Of a DNA stretch of 64,000 nucleotides, positions 1-11,846 are shown piece after piece. The notes under the pieces were generated by a model. That model saw only the letters and a program-made list of their open reading frames with translations, was not told the origin of the DNA and searched no databases. Source of the DNA: Diplosphaera chodatii (lineage: Eukaryota > Chlorophyta > Trebouxiophyceae > Prasiolales > Stichococcaceae). Numbering within the stretch: the first letter of the stretch is position 1; each line of letters begins with the position of its first letter. The stretch lies in the NCBI GenBank assembly GCA_032358165.1, contig JAALGY010000020.1, forward strand, positions 2,542,001-2,606,000. The letters are read 5' to 3'. The translations under genes and the position numbers were made by a program.

Positions 1-992
1 TCCGCCCCGATCTTTCCCTTTCCGGGATTCCCCGCGATCTTGGTTTTCCCTAGGCCCAGACAACGAGACTAGCGCAGCCACTCTGAATGCTGTGCAGCTA
101 ACGCTACGTTCAGACAGATACCAGGCGCGAGGAGCTGGTGGAACGCGTGAGCATGCGTCTCTGCCAAAATCTCAAAGCAATGACCTTGCGACCGACGTGC
201 CACGTTTTTGCCAGCTGCGAGCACCGTACAGACGTTCATAAGTAAACAAGCCGGTGGCGGGCACAACGATTGCCTTCACAAAGCTCTCAGGGATATCTGA
301 GGGCAAACCCTGCGGCATGTAGTGCCGCAGGGCCCGTCGGCCAGGGCACCTGATGACGCCTGGTGTCGTCTGACGACCATCGGCAGCGTCATCGGCCGCG
401 CACAAGGGCTGCCGTTGCGAGATGCGCCTATCATGGCAGTCAGACGACAACTGCGGATCGATGAGAGGGCGGCTCGCAGGATGTGGCGCACTACAAAGTA
501 CCGGCTGGCTTAACAAACCCCACCTGCAGCGAGTTCCAGCCGGCTGCAGGGCGGCGGGAGGCGCGGAACCGCCGCCGCCGCCTCCAACTCCATCGATGTA
601 CCGAACTTTGCGACGTGCATCATGTCGCAGAAGCTGGGACCCCGTTGGTCTGGAGCTGCGCCCATTGCCACGTCGCAGGCACACATATGCAGGCGGTTTC
701 AACGAGGAGCCTGCCTCTCCGGCTTCTTGGCCGGAATGTGAAACTCAAGCATACATAGGCTGACGTCTGAGATGATGCAGTGATAACACTGCTCTGTGAG
801 CCGCGCACCAGCTGTTGCAGTGCTTGATGTGATCGCAGCTGCCAGGTTGCAAATCACTTGAGGGTTTACGCATCTCGTCCCGCCGAAACTCGGCTTTCCC
901 GGCAATCAACGAGGTATAACAGGACTGGCTGTCAGGGCCTATCTGCCACGGGTGCCACGCCTCAAAACAGAGCCACACACGGTCAGAGGTCC
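1..992. other. Left-edge stretch with no gene that can be firmly called
   Basis: No exon here joins convincingly to a known family. On the minus strand, about 172-320 holds a short open stretch preceded by an AG acceptor-like site, reading GLPSDIPESFVKAIVVPATG and ending at a stop. It has a protein-like composition but I do not recognise it. It could be a terminal exon of a gene running off the left edge, or chance. The 3' end or UTR of the phosphodiesterase-like gene next door may also fall in this stretch. Confidence 0.4.
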
Positions 993-3381
993 TCACAGGT
1001 GCCTTTCACAGTTCGTCCGTGGGCGAGCCACACTGCCTTTGCCGTTGTGCGATGACCTGCGCATATGCACATGGGGCTTGTCTGTATGCGGTATATTGAT
1101 GCGCTGGGGTACTGAGACCTTTGCTTTCAGCGTGACCAGCTGTGGTGTCGACAGACAGAACGAGCAGGTGCATTTGCGTAGAAAGACTCTTCGGCAGATC
1201 TGTGTTGCGGAAACACCAACCTCCAGCAGCTGGTGCGGCACATCTGTGACAACCGCATCCACTAGAGCCTCCAATGCCGCGTGCATCATTGCTGGGGTGT
1301 TGCAGGTCCAGACGTGGACGGCTTTCCCAGCTGCATGCGCAGCAGCTGTCGCCGCAGCCGAAGCCATCGCATGGTGCATGCCTACCACCTGCATGCAAGG
1401 CTGTCAGCTCTCGTCTAGGCGCAGCTGGATGTGTGTCCGCCCTGACAACATGCAGACGTCCACGCACTGCATGCAAGCCCCTGCCGACTTGAAGCAGCGA
1501 TCGATGGCAGACGCTTTCTGCTGGCAGGCAGCCGCGCGACTCTCACGGCACCCGCGACATCCGCCACGCAAGACAAGGACGTCGCAACACGCTGTCCAGC
1601 AACGGGGGAGTGGTGCTGCTGACGCTGTCAGCACTGTCGGTCCCCCACCTGAGCCTGCGGCAGGCGCAGCAGCCGGCCCATGCCAGCTGCATGGTGTGCC
1701 GCCGTCTCATTGATGACCACATAGCCCAGCAGCTGGTCCGGCAGCTCAGCCGCAAGCGCAGCCACCTGCATGCAGCATACCAACAATGCTGCAGGTTGCG
1801 AACATCTTGTGTGCCCCATGACGCGGCAAATGTATTGGTAAGATGATACTGCTACCCTGTTCATGGTGGTCATGCAACATTAGCTCGCACACTCCCACAG
1901 TCTTGCTGACCAGCTAGATCTGCAGTCGTGTATGTGAATTGCCCCTGAGCAGCACTCACCAAAGCATCGGACTTGCTCCAGACCAGGCACCGTGGGCAGG
2001 CCCCCGGTTGCAGGAGCGCCGCCACCAGGCGAGCTGTGTCCCCCGCACTTGCCAGCTGCCCAGCCTGCGCCACTGGAATGGTTGGTGACAGGCTGCCCGC
2101 ACATGCCCATCTGCGGGTCAGCTGCATTGCTGATGCGGTTGTGCCGCATTTGGCTGTGATGCGTCATGTTGTCAGCGGCAGCTTGGTCCAACAGCACTGG
2201 CATAGCACCTGCTCTTTTGGCTTCAGGTCTACGGTGATGTGACGGAAAACCGGGCCGACAGCAGCCAGCACATCTGCTACAAGCGGGACCCTCTCACCGC
2301 CAGGCCACCGCAGCTGCAAGATGCTGCTCCAGGGCAGGGTCCACACCTGCTCACCTGTGCACACAGCAGTCAGGCTCGTCTGCTTGGGCAACCGTCCATA
2401 TGCACCCAAGCGCTGATTAGCGAATGCAAGTGCAGTTGCAGTCTATCAACAAGGAGTGCAACTGGTTGCATGCTGCTCGCAGCGCCAGCGGTTGCACTGC
2501 TGTGGTACACCTAGCACTAGGCCTCTCCACTGCTGATTGCATCGGACATGACAGGGGTGCAGGCAGACACAGTCATAGGGCCAAAGACCTGCGTACTATG
2601 TGTAGAGGGTTATGCACAGTCACCGCTGAGTCGAAATACTGCCCCCAGCTGCCCTCCTCAATGAGTCAGGATGACCAACGAAGCAGTCTGATCTCACGTG
2701 GGTTGGCGGGTGCGTGGGCATGAGCTGCTGCAGCTGCCGCGTGTGGAGAACCACGAGTCGCCCGTCCGCCGTCTCTGCCGCGTCCACCTGCACGCGCATA
2801 TTGATAGAACAGCTTAGTGCATCTGCATGCAGTGAGGCACAGCAAACGCAGCGCAACGCAAAGCAAGTGCACAGGTCGACCTGCACTGCCGCATGTGGCA
2901 GCAGTCAATGCATGCAACTGGCATATGCGTGACGTGATTTCAAGCTGAGCATGCGGCTCGCCTCGACACACGGGATGCCCGCAGCGGCGGCGTGCTGGAG
3001 GGCCGCCAGGGTACCAGGTGGAGCGCCTCTGCTGGTGTCGCCGCCATGCGCGCACACCATAGGCGGCTGCGGCGGCTGCATGCAGGCGTACATGGGTGCG
3101 CATTGCCTTGCAGCGCAAAATATACGTAATGAACGGCCCACATGATGCGACTTACATGCATGTGATCACATGTGCACCTGCCGGCAGAACTGTGCGGACG
3201 GTCGTGGCGGGGGCTCGACATCTTCTGCATGCTGACCAGGCTCAGCAGGCGTGTTCCGTGCAGCTGAAGTGTCTGACGGTGTTGGCAGCTGCGTATATGC
3301 CAGGAGCAGCAATGCAGCAAACGCTGATGCGCCAATGAGGAGACCGGTCAGCGGGCCTGGACTCGCACGATGCTGTGGCAT
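993..3381 (-). CDS. Glycerophosphodiester phosphodiesterase-like protein, membrane-anchored
   Basis: The GDPD family hydrolyses glycerophosphodiesters to glycerol-3-phosphate and an alcohol. Seven phase-0 exons can be joined: 3178-3381, 2962-3075, 2698-2787, 2209-2346, 1960-2064, 1649-1765, and 1221-1388 (or 993-1388 if the last one reads on to the first stop). Exon 1 begins MPQHR and has a hydrophobic run (LIGASAFAALLLLAY), which suggests a signal anchor. The GDPD landmarks come in order: VCAHGG (for AHRG), GIPCVE joined to VDAAETADG (the E-x-D metal site), LVVLH, ERVPLVADVL, ITVDLKP, and VHVWTCN followed by VDAVVTDVPHQLLE near the C-terminus. Departures are HRG to HGG, PENT to PPGT and HD to HT, so full activity is uncertain. 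The intron after exon 2 needs a GC donor. It is divergent from the first bZIP gene. The family call is good; the 3' end is open. Confidence 0.75.
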
Positions 3382-4363
3382 GAGCACCGAGCGCTGTCAG
3401 CTGCCACATGCATGCCGCTGGGTACCAGGCCTCGCAGCTCCGCTCTGTTGCAATGGCGATTTCAAATTTTACCCTTACAAGACAGCGCAAGCTCAACGCC
3501 CAAACTAGCAGATTGCTGCTCTCATGTCAATCGGACTGCCGCCAAGTGCATGTGCGTCGTCAAGTGCATGCAGGGCTGGTAAACTTTGCTCAAAAGCCGC
3601 TGCGCCACCTGGCAAGTGACACGAGGTCTTCCGCCCCATCTCAGCGGACGATGGTCACAGCATTTGGTAAGCCGGGAATCTCAGAAGTTGCCTGCGGGAA
3701 TTGCGAGCACGGCATGTACTGGAGTACAGCCAGAGGATGCAGCCGCGTACCTGTCCGATTGCAGCATTGCAAGCAACATGCTACATCAGCATGCTGACAA
3801 CAGCCTCTCCCCGAGTTGTGTCCAGTCATTACGATTACACCGGTTTTGCCCGTGAGACCGCAGATAACATCAGCCGGTGTTGCCTCGCACCAGCTTTCTG
3901 GGCTGCCCATACGCGCCGTTGAGGCAGTGGGCGGCCGCTACAGCGTCGTTATCGAGCAGAAGCTGGCACCTTGCCTGTTGATCATCGTGGGCAGGTGGGC
4001 TGCGCTTTCCACCACGACAAACTGCGTTGCTACGGGATGTATCGTGCAAAGGAGTGGTGCCACTGGTGGTGCACCACCAAACAGCTCAGACTTCTGTGTA
4101 GTCGGCTCGCACTTCACCGCTGTTTCAGCAGCTGCTGCTGGCAGATCACGTCACGCGGATGCTTGAAGGTCGAACGCTCACACACGGGCGTCCGGCAGTC
4201 GTGTCGCGCCCGGAGGCGTCTGACATGGTGGCAAACCCTTCCAGCTGCAGCGCCGGGCTGCAGGCCGGCCGCCTGGCTGGCAGCCTGCCAGCTGGCCCGG
4301 CCACCGAATCATGGCCACCTCCCAAATTATTCATACACTTCATACATACTGTGGTAATGTTGC
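3382..4363. promoter_or_regulatory. Divergent intergenic region, phosphodiesterase-like gene / bZIP gene 1
   Basis: This roughly 1-kb gap between two divergent start codons must carry both promoters. From about 3600 onward it aligns patchily with the region upstream of the second bZIP gene (about 11120-11846). Shared pieces include AATCTCAGAA.TTGCC, a CACGTCACGCGGATG-like block and the ATTCATAC block just before the start codon, so the duplication took the 5' flank with it. No TATA box stands out. An AG acceptor-like site right at the start codon leaves room for a 5'-UTR intron. Confidence 0.4.
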
Positions 4364-5199
4364 ATGCAGGGCATGACGAACACGTTCTCAGCCACGCACG
4401 CCTTCGGGGGCCAAGACCCCGGCACCATGCTGGACAGCATGCTTGACACTGGCAGCTACGCCAGCGCTTACCCCGGCGGCGCAGCCCCAACGCTCGGCCT
4501 GCCCCACGCTCAGCTGCCGCCGATGGCGTCCATGTGCGATCCGCTAAGCTTCCTCGGAGCCGGCACGCACCAGGGCGTATTCAGCACGCAGCCACCTGGC
4601 GATGCAGACCTCAGCACATTGAGCGAGGGCGACCTCGCGTTCTCGGGCGCCCAGCTGCCAGTGCGCTCCATCAGCGACCCCACCCGGCAAACGTCCGGCG
4701 CCGCGGCGCAGCGGCAGCCCTGGGCGACCCACCAGCAGCTGCAGGACATCGGCCGCTTTTCGCCGGCAGCCGCAGCGCTGCCGCCCCTGCCACCGCCGGC
4801 ATACTCAGCAGCAACCGGCAGTGGCGGCAGCAGCCAGGGGCCTGAAGTGTATTCAGCGTACCTCAACGCCGCAGGGCAGCAGTACCAGGACGTGCCATTT
4901 CTCGGGCCTGGCATGGCCCCGCTCGGGGCTCAAGGGTATGGCCTAGCTTTGGGTGGCGGCGGTCTGACCAACGTCGGCACCTCCTGGACTTCAAGCAACG
5001 CCCTGCAGCAGCTGCCCGGCTACAGCCACGGGCCGCAGCACACCAGCTTGATGCTTGGCGCCGCTCCATACGGCAACAACTCAGCACAGGCCGTGGACAG
5101 GCGCAGCGCTGTGCCAGATCAGTTGGTGGCACCACCGGCACATGCCTATGCGCCGCTGCCTGGCGACCTAGACAGCTGGAGCAACCCAGCAAAGGCGCC

Positions 5200-5234
<35 letters not shown>

Positions 5235-8200
5235 CGCTGCGGCAGCAGTACATGCAGGTGGCGGCCTTTGCGCTGCCGGACAGCAACGTCCGCAGCCAGC
5301 TGTGGCCACACGCCATGGGCCACGACCGCTTGAGCAGCCTCGATGCAGCACCCAGCAACCTGGCGTCGATGTCTGGCAGCAGCGGGGGCAAGGCCTTGCA
5401 CGACTCTGCTACGGGGCAGGCGCTGCGGCCTGACCATGGCCCCTGGCGCTCGCCGCTGGATGATGTGCAGGCCGCCCACGGCATCCGGCTTCCGCCGCCG
5501 GATGCCAGCCTCGACGCCAAGACCCTTGGCGGGCCACCGCTCGACCTCTTCGCGCCCGCTCCTGGGCTTCCGCCCCTGCCAATCCCTCCCCAGGTGCTGC
5601 TCCAGTCTACCCAAACCTTGAAAATCATCTTTGTGTGTGGACTCGACACAACGCTCTAGTGCGGGAGCTTCCCCACATGAGTTGACACGACTGGCACTTT
5701 GCAGGACGCGTTGCTGCCTGCAGCAGCCGAGCAGCGGTGGCAGCCCCAGCAGCAGCAGCAGCAGCAGCATGGCCTCCAGCAGCAGCAGCACAAGCCCCAG
5801 CGGCAGCCAGAAGCTGCTTCGGCGGAGCATGCGCAGCAGCGGCTGGGGGTGCAGACGGGGCGGCCGCCCCCGCAGCCCCGCGGCCGGCGGAAGGCCAACC
5901 TGTCAGCCCTCAGCCGGCCCGCGTCGGCCGGTGGCCTGCCGATGGCGCCGCCGCCAACAGCGCGCGGCGGGGGCCTGGGAGGCGGTCCAGCTGCCAGTGC
6001 CGCTGCCCCCGCCGGCGGCGGAGTTGGCGCGCTGGGTGACGAGGCGGCGGCCAAGGCGCTGCGGCGGCACACGCTGCTGCGGGAGAAGAACAGGCGGGCG
6101 CAGGCCAACGCCCGCCGTCGCGAGAAGGTGCGCTTCTAGTCAGAAGGTCAACATTCGGGCTCAGCTCATATCTCTGGTGCATTCCCCTTGCCCCTTAGCT
6201 GTGCTGCCTGATGCCAGGGTAGCCTCTGCGTCAGTCTTGTAAGCAGGCGATGGCGATGCATTCCTGCTCAGCAGCGGCCGCACAGCACGAGTCCTGTGCG
6301 TCGGGAAATGATGTGTGCGCCCTCAAAGCGACCTGCGAGTGTGGCTGGGGCCGCGCAGTGGGCCTCCAACCAACCTATGATGTGTGCTGTCTGCCTATAA
6401 CCCGTCGCCTCATCATCACCATGCAGGAGCGCATGTCCGAATCCGACGCCACGATCCAGGAGCTGGCGGACCGCGTCAGGGCGCTGGAGGTGGACACCTC
6501 CGACCTGGCGGCGAAAAATGCGCTGCTGGAAAAGGTCGCCGAGCTGAAGCAGGAAGCTGCGTCGCCGCGGGACTCTGGGAGCGGGGTGTCCGACATGCAG
6601 GTGAGATGCCCTGGGCTGCAGGGTCCAGAGTCTGACCATGATGGTGGCAGGAGCTGCGTGCTTGCAGCTGCTGCAGCTGGCGTGGGAGGCAGGCAGCGGA
6701 CTTCGCCTCAGCTGCTGGTTGACGGCTGCCTGCCTGCTCGGTCGCGGCCGGACGTGGCAGCCGGCACATTGCTGTCCGTGCCGCACCGCCCCACCTTGCA
6801 TGCACAGTGCCAGCTTCGGTGCTGTCAGCCTGGGCATGGCATCAACGCTGTTTTGTCAGCCCTCATGAGTGGGGTTGCCGTCTTCCTGCAGGACGACAGC
6901 GCCGAGCAGCGGCAGCGGGAGATCCGGCTGTGGCAGACTCGCACCGCGGAGATGCTGACGTGCCTGTGGGGGCGTGACGACAACCCCGTCACCGTCGAGG
7001 AGACCGAAACCATGGACGCATTGGAGCTGCTGAACCTCGCAGAGGTGACTGTGGCTGTAGCAGCTGAGGTTGTGGCACTGGATGCGGTCCTCTAGCGCCG
7101 ACGTGATAGCTTCCCAACTTCTCCAAACCACAAAGGCAGCTGCGCCCTGCTGGTTGGCGTGTGACAGGACAAGGGCTGAAGTTGCTGGTCGGAGCAGTGT
7201 CATCTCACAGTTTCGCTTGTGTTCTGCGCCCTCCAAAGGGTACAAGGGAGCCTCTGCACTTCTGCATCCCGTAACTGGCTACTGCCATGCAGCCCCTGCT
7301 CACATCATGTGCATCCCCCGGCACAGGAGCTCAAGAAGCAGCTGGCGCAGCAGCTGGAAGCGGGGGGCCGGGACCCCGACACGCTGGCCGGGCGCCGGCT
7401 GCACCAGCTCATCCGCCACAAGCGCATCATGCGCCCCGCCCGCCTGGTACGGTCCCACTTCCGGCACTCGAGGCTTCCCTGCCAAACTGCACTGCCAACC
7501 TTGCAGCCCTGTTGAATGTGCGCCGTCTTTCGCCAGCAGATAGTTGTTGCTGTTTTGAGCCTGCTCTATCGAGGCTGCAAGACTCCAGAACCACATGCAA
7601 AGCTCATAGCAAGGTGGTTGCTCGTGGAGTCGTGAGGCGCTGCTCAGGGGCATGCTCAGTCACACAGACCTTACCACCGCGAAGCTGAGCAGGCTGGCAG
7701 CCTAGGTGCTGTCTCACCAGCGAGAGGTGGCAGAGGTATCGTCGACGCTGTCCTTGACTCTCGTGTGCCTTGCAGATATGGGCTTGGCATCGTGGCGACA
7801 ACCCTGCAGACATCCCCAAGATGTGGGTCTGGAAGCCAAGGTGCGTTGCTCGGAGGCAAAACTCCCCCCTCTGCTATGCCATCCCGCGCTTGCATCCATG
7901 CACCGGGGATGGCCTGCACCTCTCGCAACGCATGCTTGGATCGCCTGTCCTGCAAGGTAGAGGAGTGCCGACACTGCTGCAGGCTCACCCCTGCATGCGT
8001 GGCTCCTGTGGCGCAGGAAGCCGGGCGCCATTGATCCGGCGAACTGCGACGACCTGCGGGACCGGCAGGAGGCGTCGCTCGGGCCGCGCACGCCCGAGCT
8101 GTGGCGCCGCATCATGGTGAGCTCCCCCGCCACACTGGGGGCACTGCTAGAGGCAAAAGCGGGATACGAGTGGGACAAAAGCTGCAGTTTGAGCATTGTC

Positions 8201-10167
8201 GAGCTGAATGCACAGCAGCAGACTGCGATGCTGGCAAGCCGACGATGCCGCGTTTCACAGGTTCAGCTGCTGGTGTTTGTTGCATCGGTGGGCTCTGTTG
8301 CAACGCCGCAACAGTGCTTCAAGCCTGGTGCGCTGTGTGCAGGCGGCCATGGAGCTGGGCCCCGAGCAGCGCGCAGCGATGCTGGCGGCGCGGCGGCGGC
8401 TGCTGGCCGACATGGGCGCGCTCATGCGGCAGCGGGAGCGCGTGGTGGGCCTGCTGGCGGCGGCGGCGGACATGCAGCCCGGCGAGCTGTCCTTCGACGC
8501 GCTCGCCTGCGACGGCCCCGCGCAGGTGTGCTGTGCTGGGAGTGCGATGAGGATCTGCAACATCTGCGGGAGAATAGGAAATGAGATCACGAGCAAAAGC
8601 TTCGAGTATGGCGTGAGGCTAGGTCGGAAGCTTGACCAAAATGCAGTCCCGGCCTGCAGTCAATACCTGGCACGAATGAAACGCTCGCATACGGCAGCTG
8701 GTTGGCCGCTCTGCACCTTGCCACTGCTGTCAAGTGTCATCAGCCCTGCATGACGATGATCACGGATGATCAGCATGATGATCACCATGCTGATGATGGA
8801 TGACCGTACCTGCATCTGGCAGGCTGGTACTCCTGTACCAAATGTCAAGGTGTCAAGGTCAACAGGCTGTGTGCCCTGTGCCCTGTACCCCTGTCCTTTT
8901 GCAGATAGGATCTTAGAGCAGTGCCGAGTACCATGTGCGTATACCTGCCGGCAGACAGCACGAGCACGCCGCACTAGAGGGTCTCGCCAAAACGCTCATG
9001 TGGTTAATTCCAAACCTCAAACCCTACTCGCAGGCGACACAGGCAGCGGAGGAGCTGCGCGGCAACTTAGACGCCGAGCGCGATGCGGTGATCGCCTACT
9101 GGGAGGCGGTGCACGAGGGGACCCTAGCCCCCTGGCAGGTGAGTCACGCCATCACCATTACGGCCTCTATATGGGGTCTGCCAAGCCATTGCCCTGGCAG
9201 CGCAAATGGCGTTGCCAATGAGACCTTGACGGGAGCTGCTCAGCTGCCATGCTCGCTCCCTTGCAGCTGGTGCTGTGCAGCCATGGTCGTTGTGCATATG
9301 CTGCACCTATGTGAGCTTACTGCTGCTACGGTGCTGGCTACTGCAGCCGGCGCAGGATGTGCACACCTCAGCAGCTCCTACTCACACCTGTCTGTTGCCT
9401 CTTGTGCAGGAAGCGGCAGGCGTCGTGGCTGCATGGCCGCACGCCATTGACTCGCTCGCATTTTGCAACATGCTGGCAGGTGTGGAAGTTCATACAAACC
9501 CTGAGCTTGCTCACGCATGTGGAGTATGTCACATGTGTGCCTTCTCTCGTGCAGCGGCTGCAGGCCATTCGTGGCTTGAGATGCATTGTGTGGGCAGGTC
9601 ACAACAGCAGCCGTGCCCCTCTGCCCATAGATCACTCAGGGTTCCGTCGTTATAGCCTGCCTGCCGCATAACCAGCATTGGAAGACCACTGCAACCTTGA
9701 AATAGACACTATCTGTGCTGCTGCAGCTGAAGCGGGCGAGGGCGCCGCGCCGGACGGCTTCGACATTTCGGCGCTGCCCCGCGACTCGCCCTTCCGCCGG
9801 TTCCTGGCCGTGACAGACGACAGCAGCTCTGGTGGGTGCCCCTGCTGGCGTGCAGTGCCCCAACCCGTGCATGGTGCCCCCATGAAGGCTCCCTCTGAGT
9901 CCTGTTGTACACAACCAGCCGTGGCAAACAGCCACAGCAAAAACTGTGGACGCCCGCTTGATAGGAGCAGTCCCTCGCCACATTTCTAACCTCGTCTCTT
10001 GCAATCTTCAGCAACTTCTCGACTGATGTGCAGGCGGCGACAGCATGGACGTGCGTCGGCAGCCTGGCGCCGAGCAGGGCCAGGATTCCACCCTGCAGCA
10101 GCTGGCGGCCAAGCAGGAGCCGAACGGCAGCCCGATCAGCGTTTCCGTGCCTGGCCCGCAGCGCTGA
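4364..10167 (+). CDS. bZIP transcription factor 1 of a tandem pair (about 950 aa)
   Basis: Twelve exons: 4364-5593, 5705-6127, 6427-6600, 6892-7044, 7327-7446, 7776-7840, 8017-8116, 8343-8525, 9034-9138, 9410-9479, 9727-9831, 10034-10167. All junctions are phase-compatible and all exons open. Exon 1 encodes a long Gln/Pro/Ala/Ser-rich region with a poly-Q tract (about 5203-5233), typical of an activation domain. The bZIP domain spans exons 2-3. Its basic region KNRRAQANARRREK has the N-x7-R signature, and leucines follow at exactly seven-residue spacing (ELADRVRAL..DL..KNALL). An intron splits basic region from zipper. Downstream exons encode a charged helical region of about 350 aa that I cannot assign to a named domain, ending VPGPQR. 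Predicted role: nuclear DNA-binding dimer. The start could be the ATG at 4364 or 4373; both occur in the paralogue. Confidence 0.85.
5200..5235 (+). repeat. CAG repeat coding poly-glutamine in bZIP gene 1
   Basis: An uninterrupted in-frame CAG run of about eleven codons lies in exon 1. The second bZIP gene has an equivalent but differently sized run at about 12716-12750, preceded by GAG. A further shorter CAG tract lies in exon 2 (about 5749-5769). Such runs are prone to replication slippage, so allele lengths may vary. Confidence 0.85.
8770..8793. repeat. Perfect hairpin inside intron 8 of bZIP gene 1
   Basis: TCAGCATG and CATGCTGA form an 8-bp stem around an 8-nt spacer, inside a GATGATCA-rich patch (about 8752-8800) of the 508-bp intron between exons 8 and 9. 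The patch looks like local duplication of GATGATC units. No function is implied. Confidence 0.6.
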
Positions 10168-11846
10168 CGGCATTTCGTACCTTAGGCGTCCCTGCGGCCG
10201 TCACTAGTCTCCAGCAGCGTTACTACCATGGACCCCAGCGTCTGTGGCGGCTGAAGTTTGCCACTTTGTGCCGTAGAAGTGCAGATGCGGTGCCGTCGGC
10301 AAGCACACAGCAGCAGCAGCCGCCAAGCAAGGCACTGCTGTCTGCGGAGCAAGGTCTTATGATGACCGGCGTACTCAGTACACCTTTACAATAGCTGTAG
10401 TGCCAGAGGCAGCAGAACCCGATAACCCCTCTGGCATCAAGACGTTTCTGTTGTCGGCTGAGCTGGTGCCAGCTCAGTCGAATTGGTACCTCAGCAGTGT
10501 GGTTTGTAGGCACATCAGGCTGAACCGGCTCAGCTCGCGCCTTGACAGCCGGTTTCCTTTGTTGGAACACGGCAACAGCAGATGCCGCGCTGTGCTTTTC
10601 TACACCTGCTGATGGCGTCAGAATGGGGGCATGCACGGTCGCTTGCATTGCCCCCGTTGCAAGCTGATGCACTGGCATCTATTGCATCAGACACCTGGTA
10701 GGTGTAGCACTTTTGTCAGGTATGAAGTCAGCGCTGACGTTGATGAGGATTGTCGATCCAGTCATCTCTTGATGTTAGTTAGGTTCAGGTTCACGGTAGC
10801 TTGCACATGCTGTCAACAGTTGATTTCTTCCTCGGTTTTGGAGGGCCTTCGAGCTGCAGAAATGTTCAGCTGCAGTAATGTTCAAGAAACACACGTTGCG
10901 TGCTGAAACATCAGCACTGAGCGCCGTCGGCTGTCGCGTGCATTCAGCTTGCCATCTGGCCCAACGCAGACATGCAGCGGGCCTTGCCAGCTTCGCACTG
11001 CTACCGATTTTGCTGCATGTCATACCTGACAGACAAATCCAGACGCGCAGTGGTACTCTTGTCGGACGCTGACTGGTGCTGAGTCCTCGTGGCATGTGCC
11101 TGCAACCCTTCGAACCGGGGCTGCGCTCTATCTGGCAAACTGTACTGCCCAGCCCAATTCTGACGAGATGTTCACGTGTCAAAAACCTGAGAATCTCAGA
11201 ACTTGCCCCGGCAGAGCATGTACGGAGTTGCAGCCAGAAGGCTGCAGCCCTGTCCTGCCTACTGCGCAGTCGTGGAAGGTACCTTTTACAGCAGCGTGAT
11301 CACTGCAGCCTGTGGTCACAGCTCGCACGCAGCCGTGAACACTTCGCCTGCGCCACTGCAAACCCCGTCAGCCAGTTGCCATCGACATACCTGTTGTGGG
11401 CCTACTGCGCTCGATGAGGCATTGGGCCGGCACTAGAACGCAGATTCTATGGAAACAGCTGCGCCTCGCGTGCTGATCAGCGCCGGCAGGTAGGCTGCCG
11501 TTCTCGCCACGACAGGCTAACGTCTACATTTTACGCGATGGCGTCTACAGGGTCTGTCACCGCGGGCTCCACCGCTGGCAGCAAACGACAGGCATACAGT
11601 GTTGTGGCAGTCCCATCACTGCGCCACCAGCGGCTTTGGACAGCTCGTGTCACGTGGATGCATGCAGCTGACAGCCAGTGTTGTCAGCAGTCCTTCGGCT
11701 GCCCGGAGGCGTCTGAGACGCTCTGAATGTCGCATCAGCTGCAGCACCGGGTCGCAAGCAGGCCGGTCGGCCGACAACGTGCCAGCTGACGAGGCCAGCA
11801 CATGATGGCCACCACCCCATCACTATTCATACCGTGCTCACGCCGC
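10168..11846. other. Spacer between the two bZIP genes: duplicated 3' and 5' flanks
   Basis: No coding exon supported. The left part (about 10168-10620) aligns with sequence after the second bZIP gene (about 17444-17900). Shared runs include GTGCCAGAGGCAGCAGAA and AGCTCGCGCCTTG, so it is probably 3' UTR and terminator copied with the gene. The right part (about 11120-11846) aligns with the upstream flank of the first bZIP gene and probably holds the promoter of the second. The stretch in between (about 10620-11100) shows nothing recognisable. Confidence 0.5.

Noticed and set aside
952..1713. Plus-strand 253-codon open frame opposite the phosphodiesterase-like exons
   Set aside because: It is antisense to exons 6-7 of the GDPD-like gene, which carry family motifs, and its own translation is Cys/Thr-rich with no recognisable domain.
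5749..5800. CAG repeats as a CRISPR-like or satellite array
   Set aside because: They are in-frame trinucleotide runs without spacers, inside coding exons.
5168..5830. Minus-strand poly-leucine frame opposite the bZIP exon
   Set aside because: It is the reverse complement of the CAG/poly-Q tract (CTG repeats read as Leu), so the leucine-rich look is an artefact.
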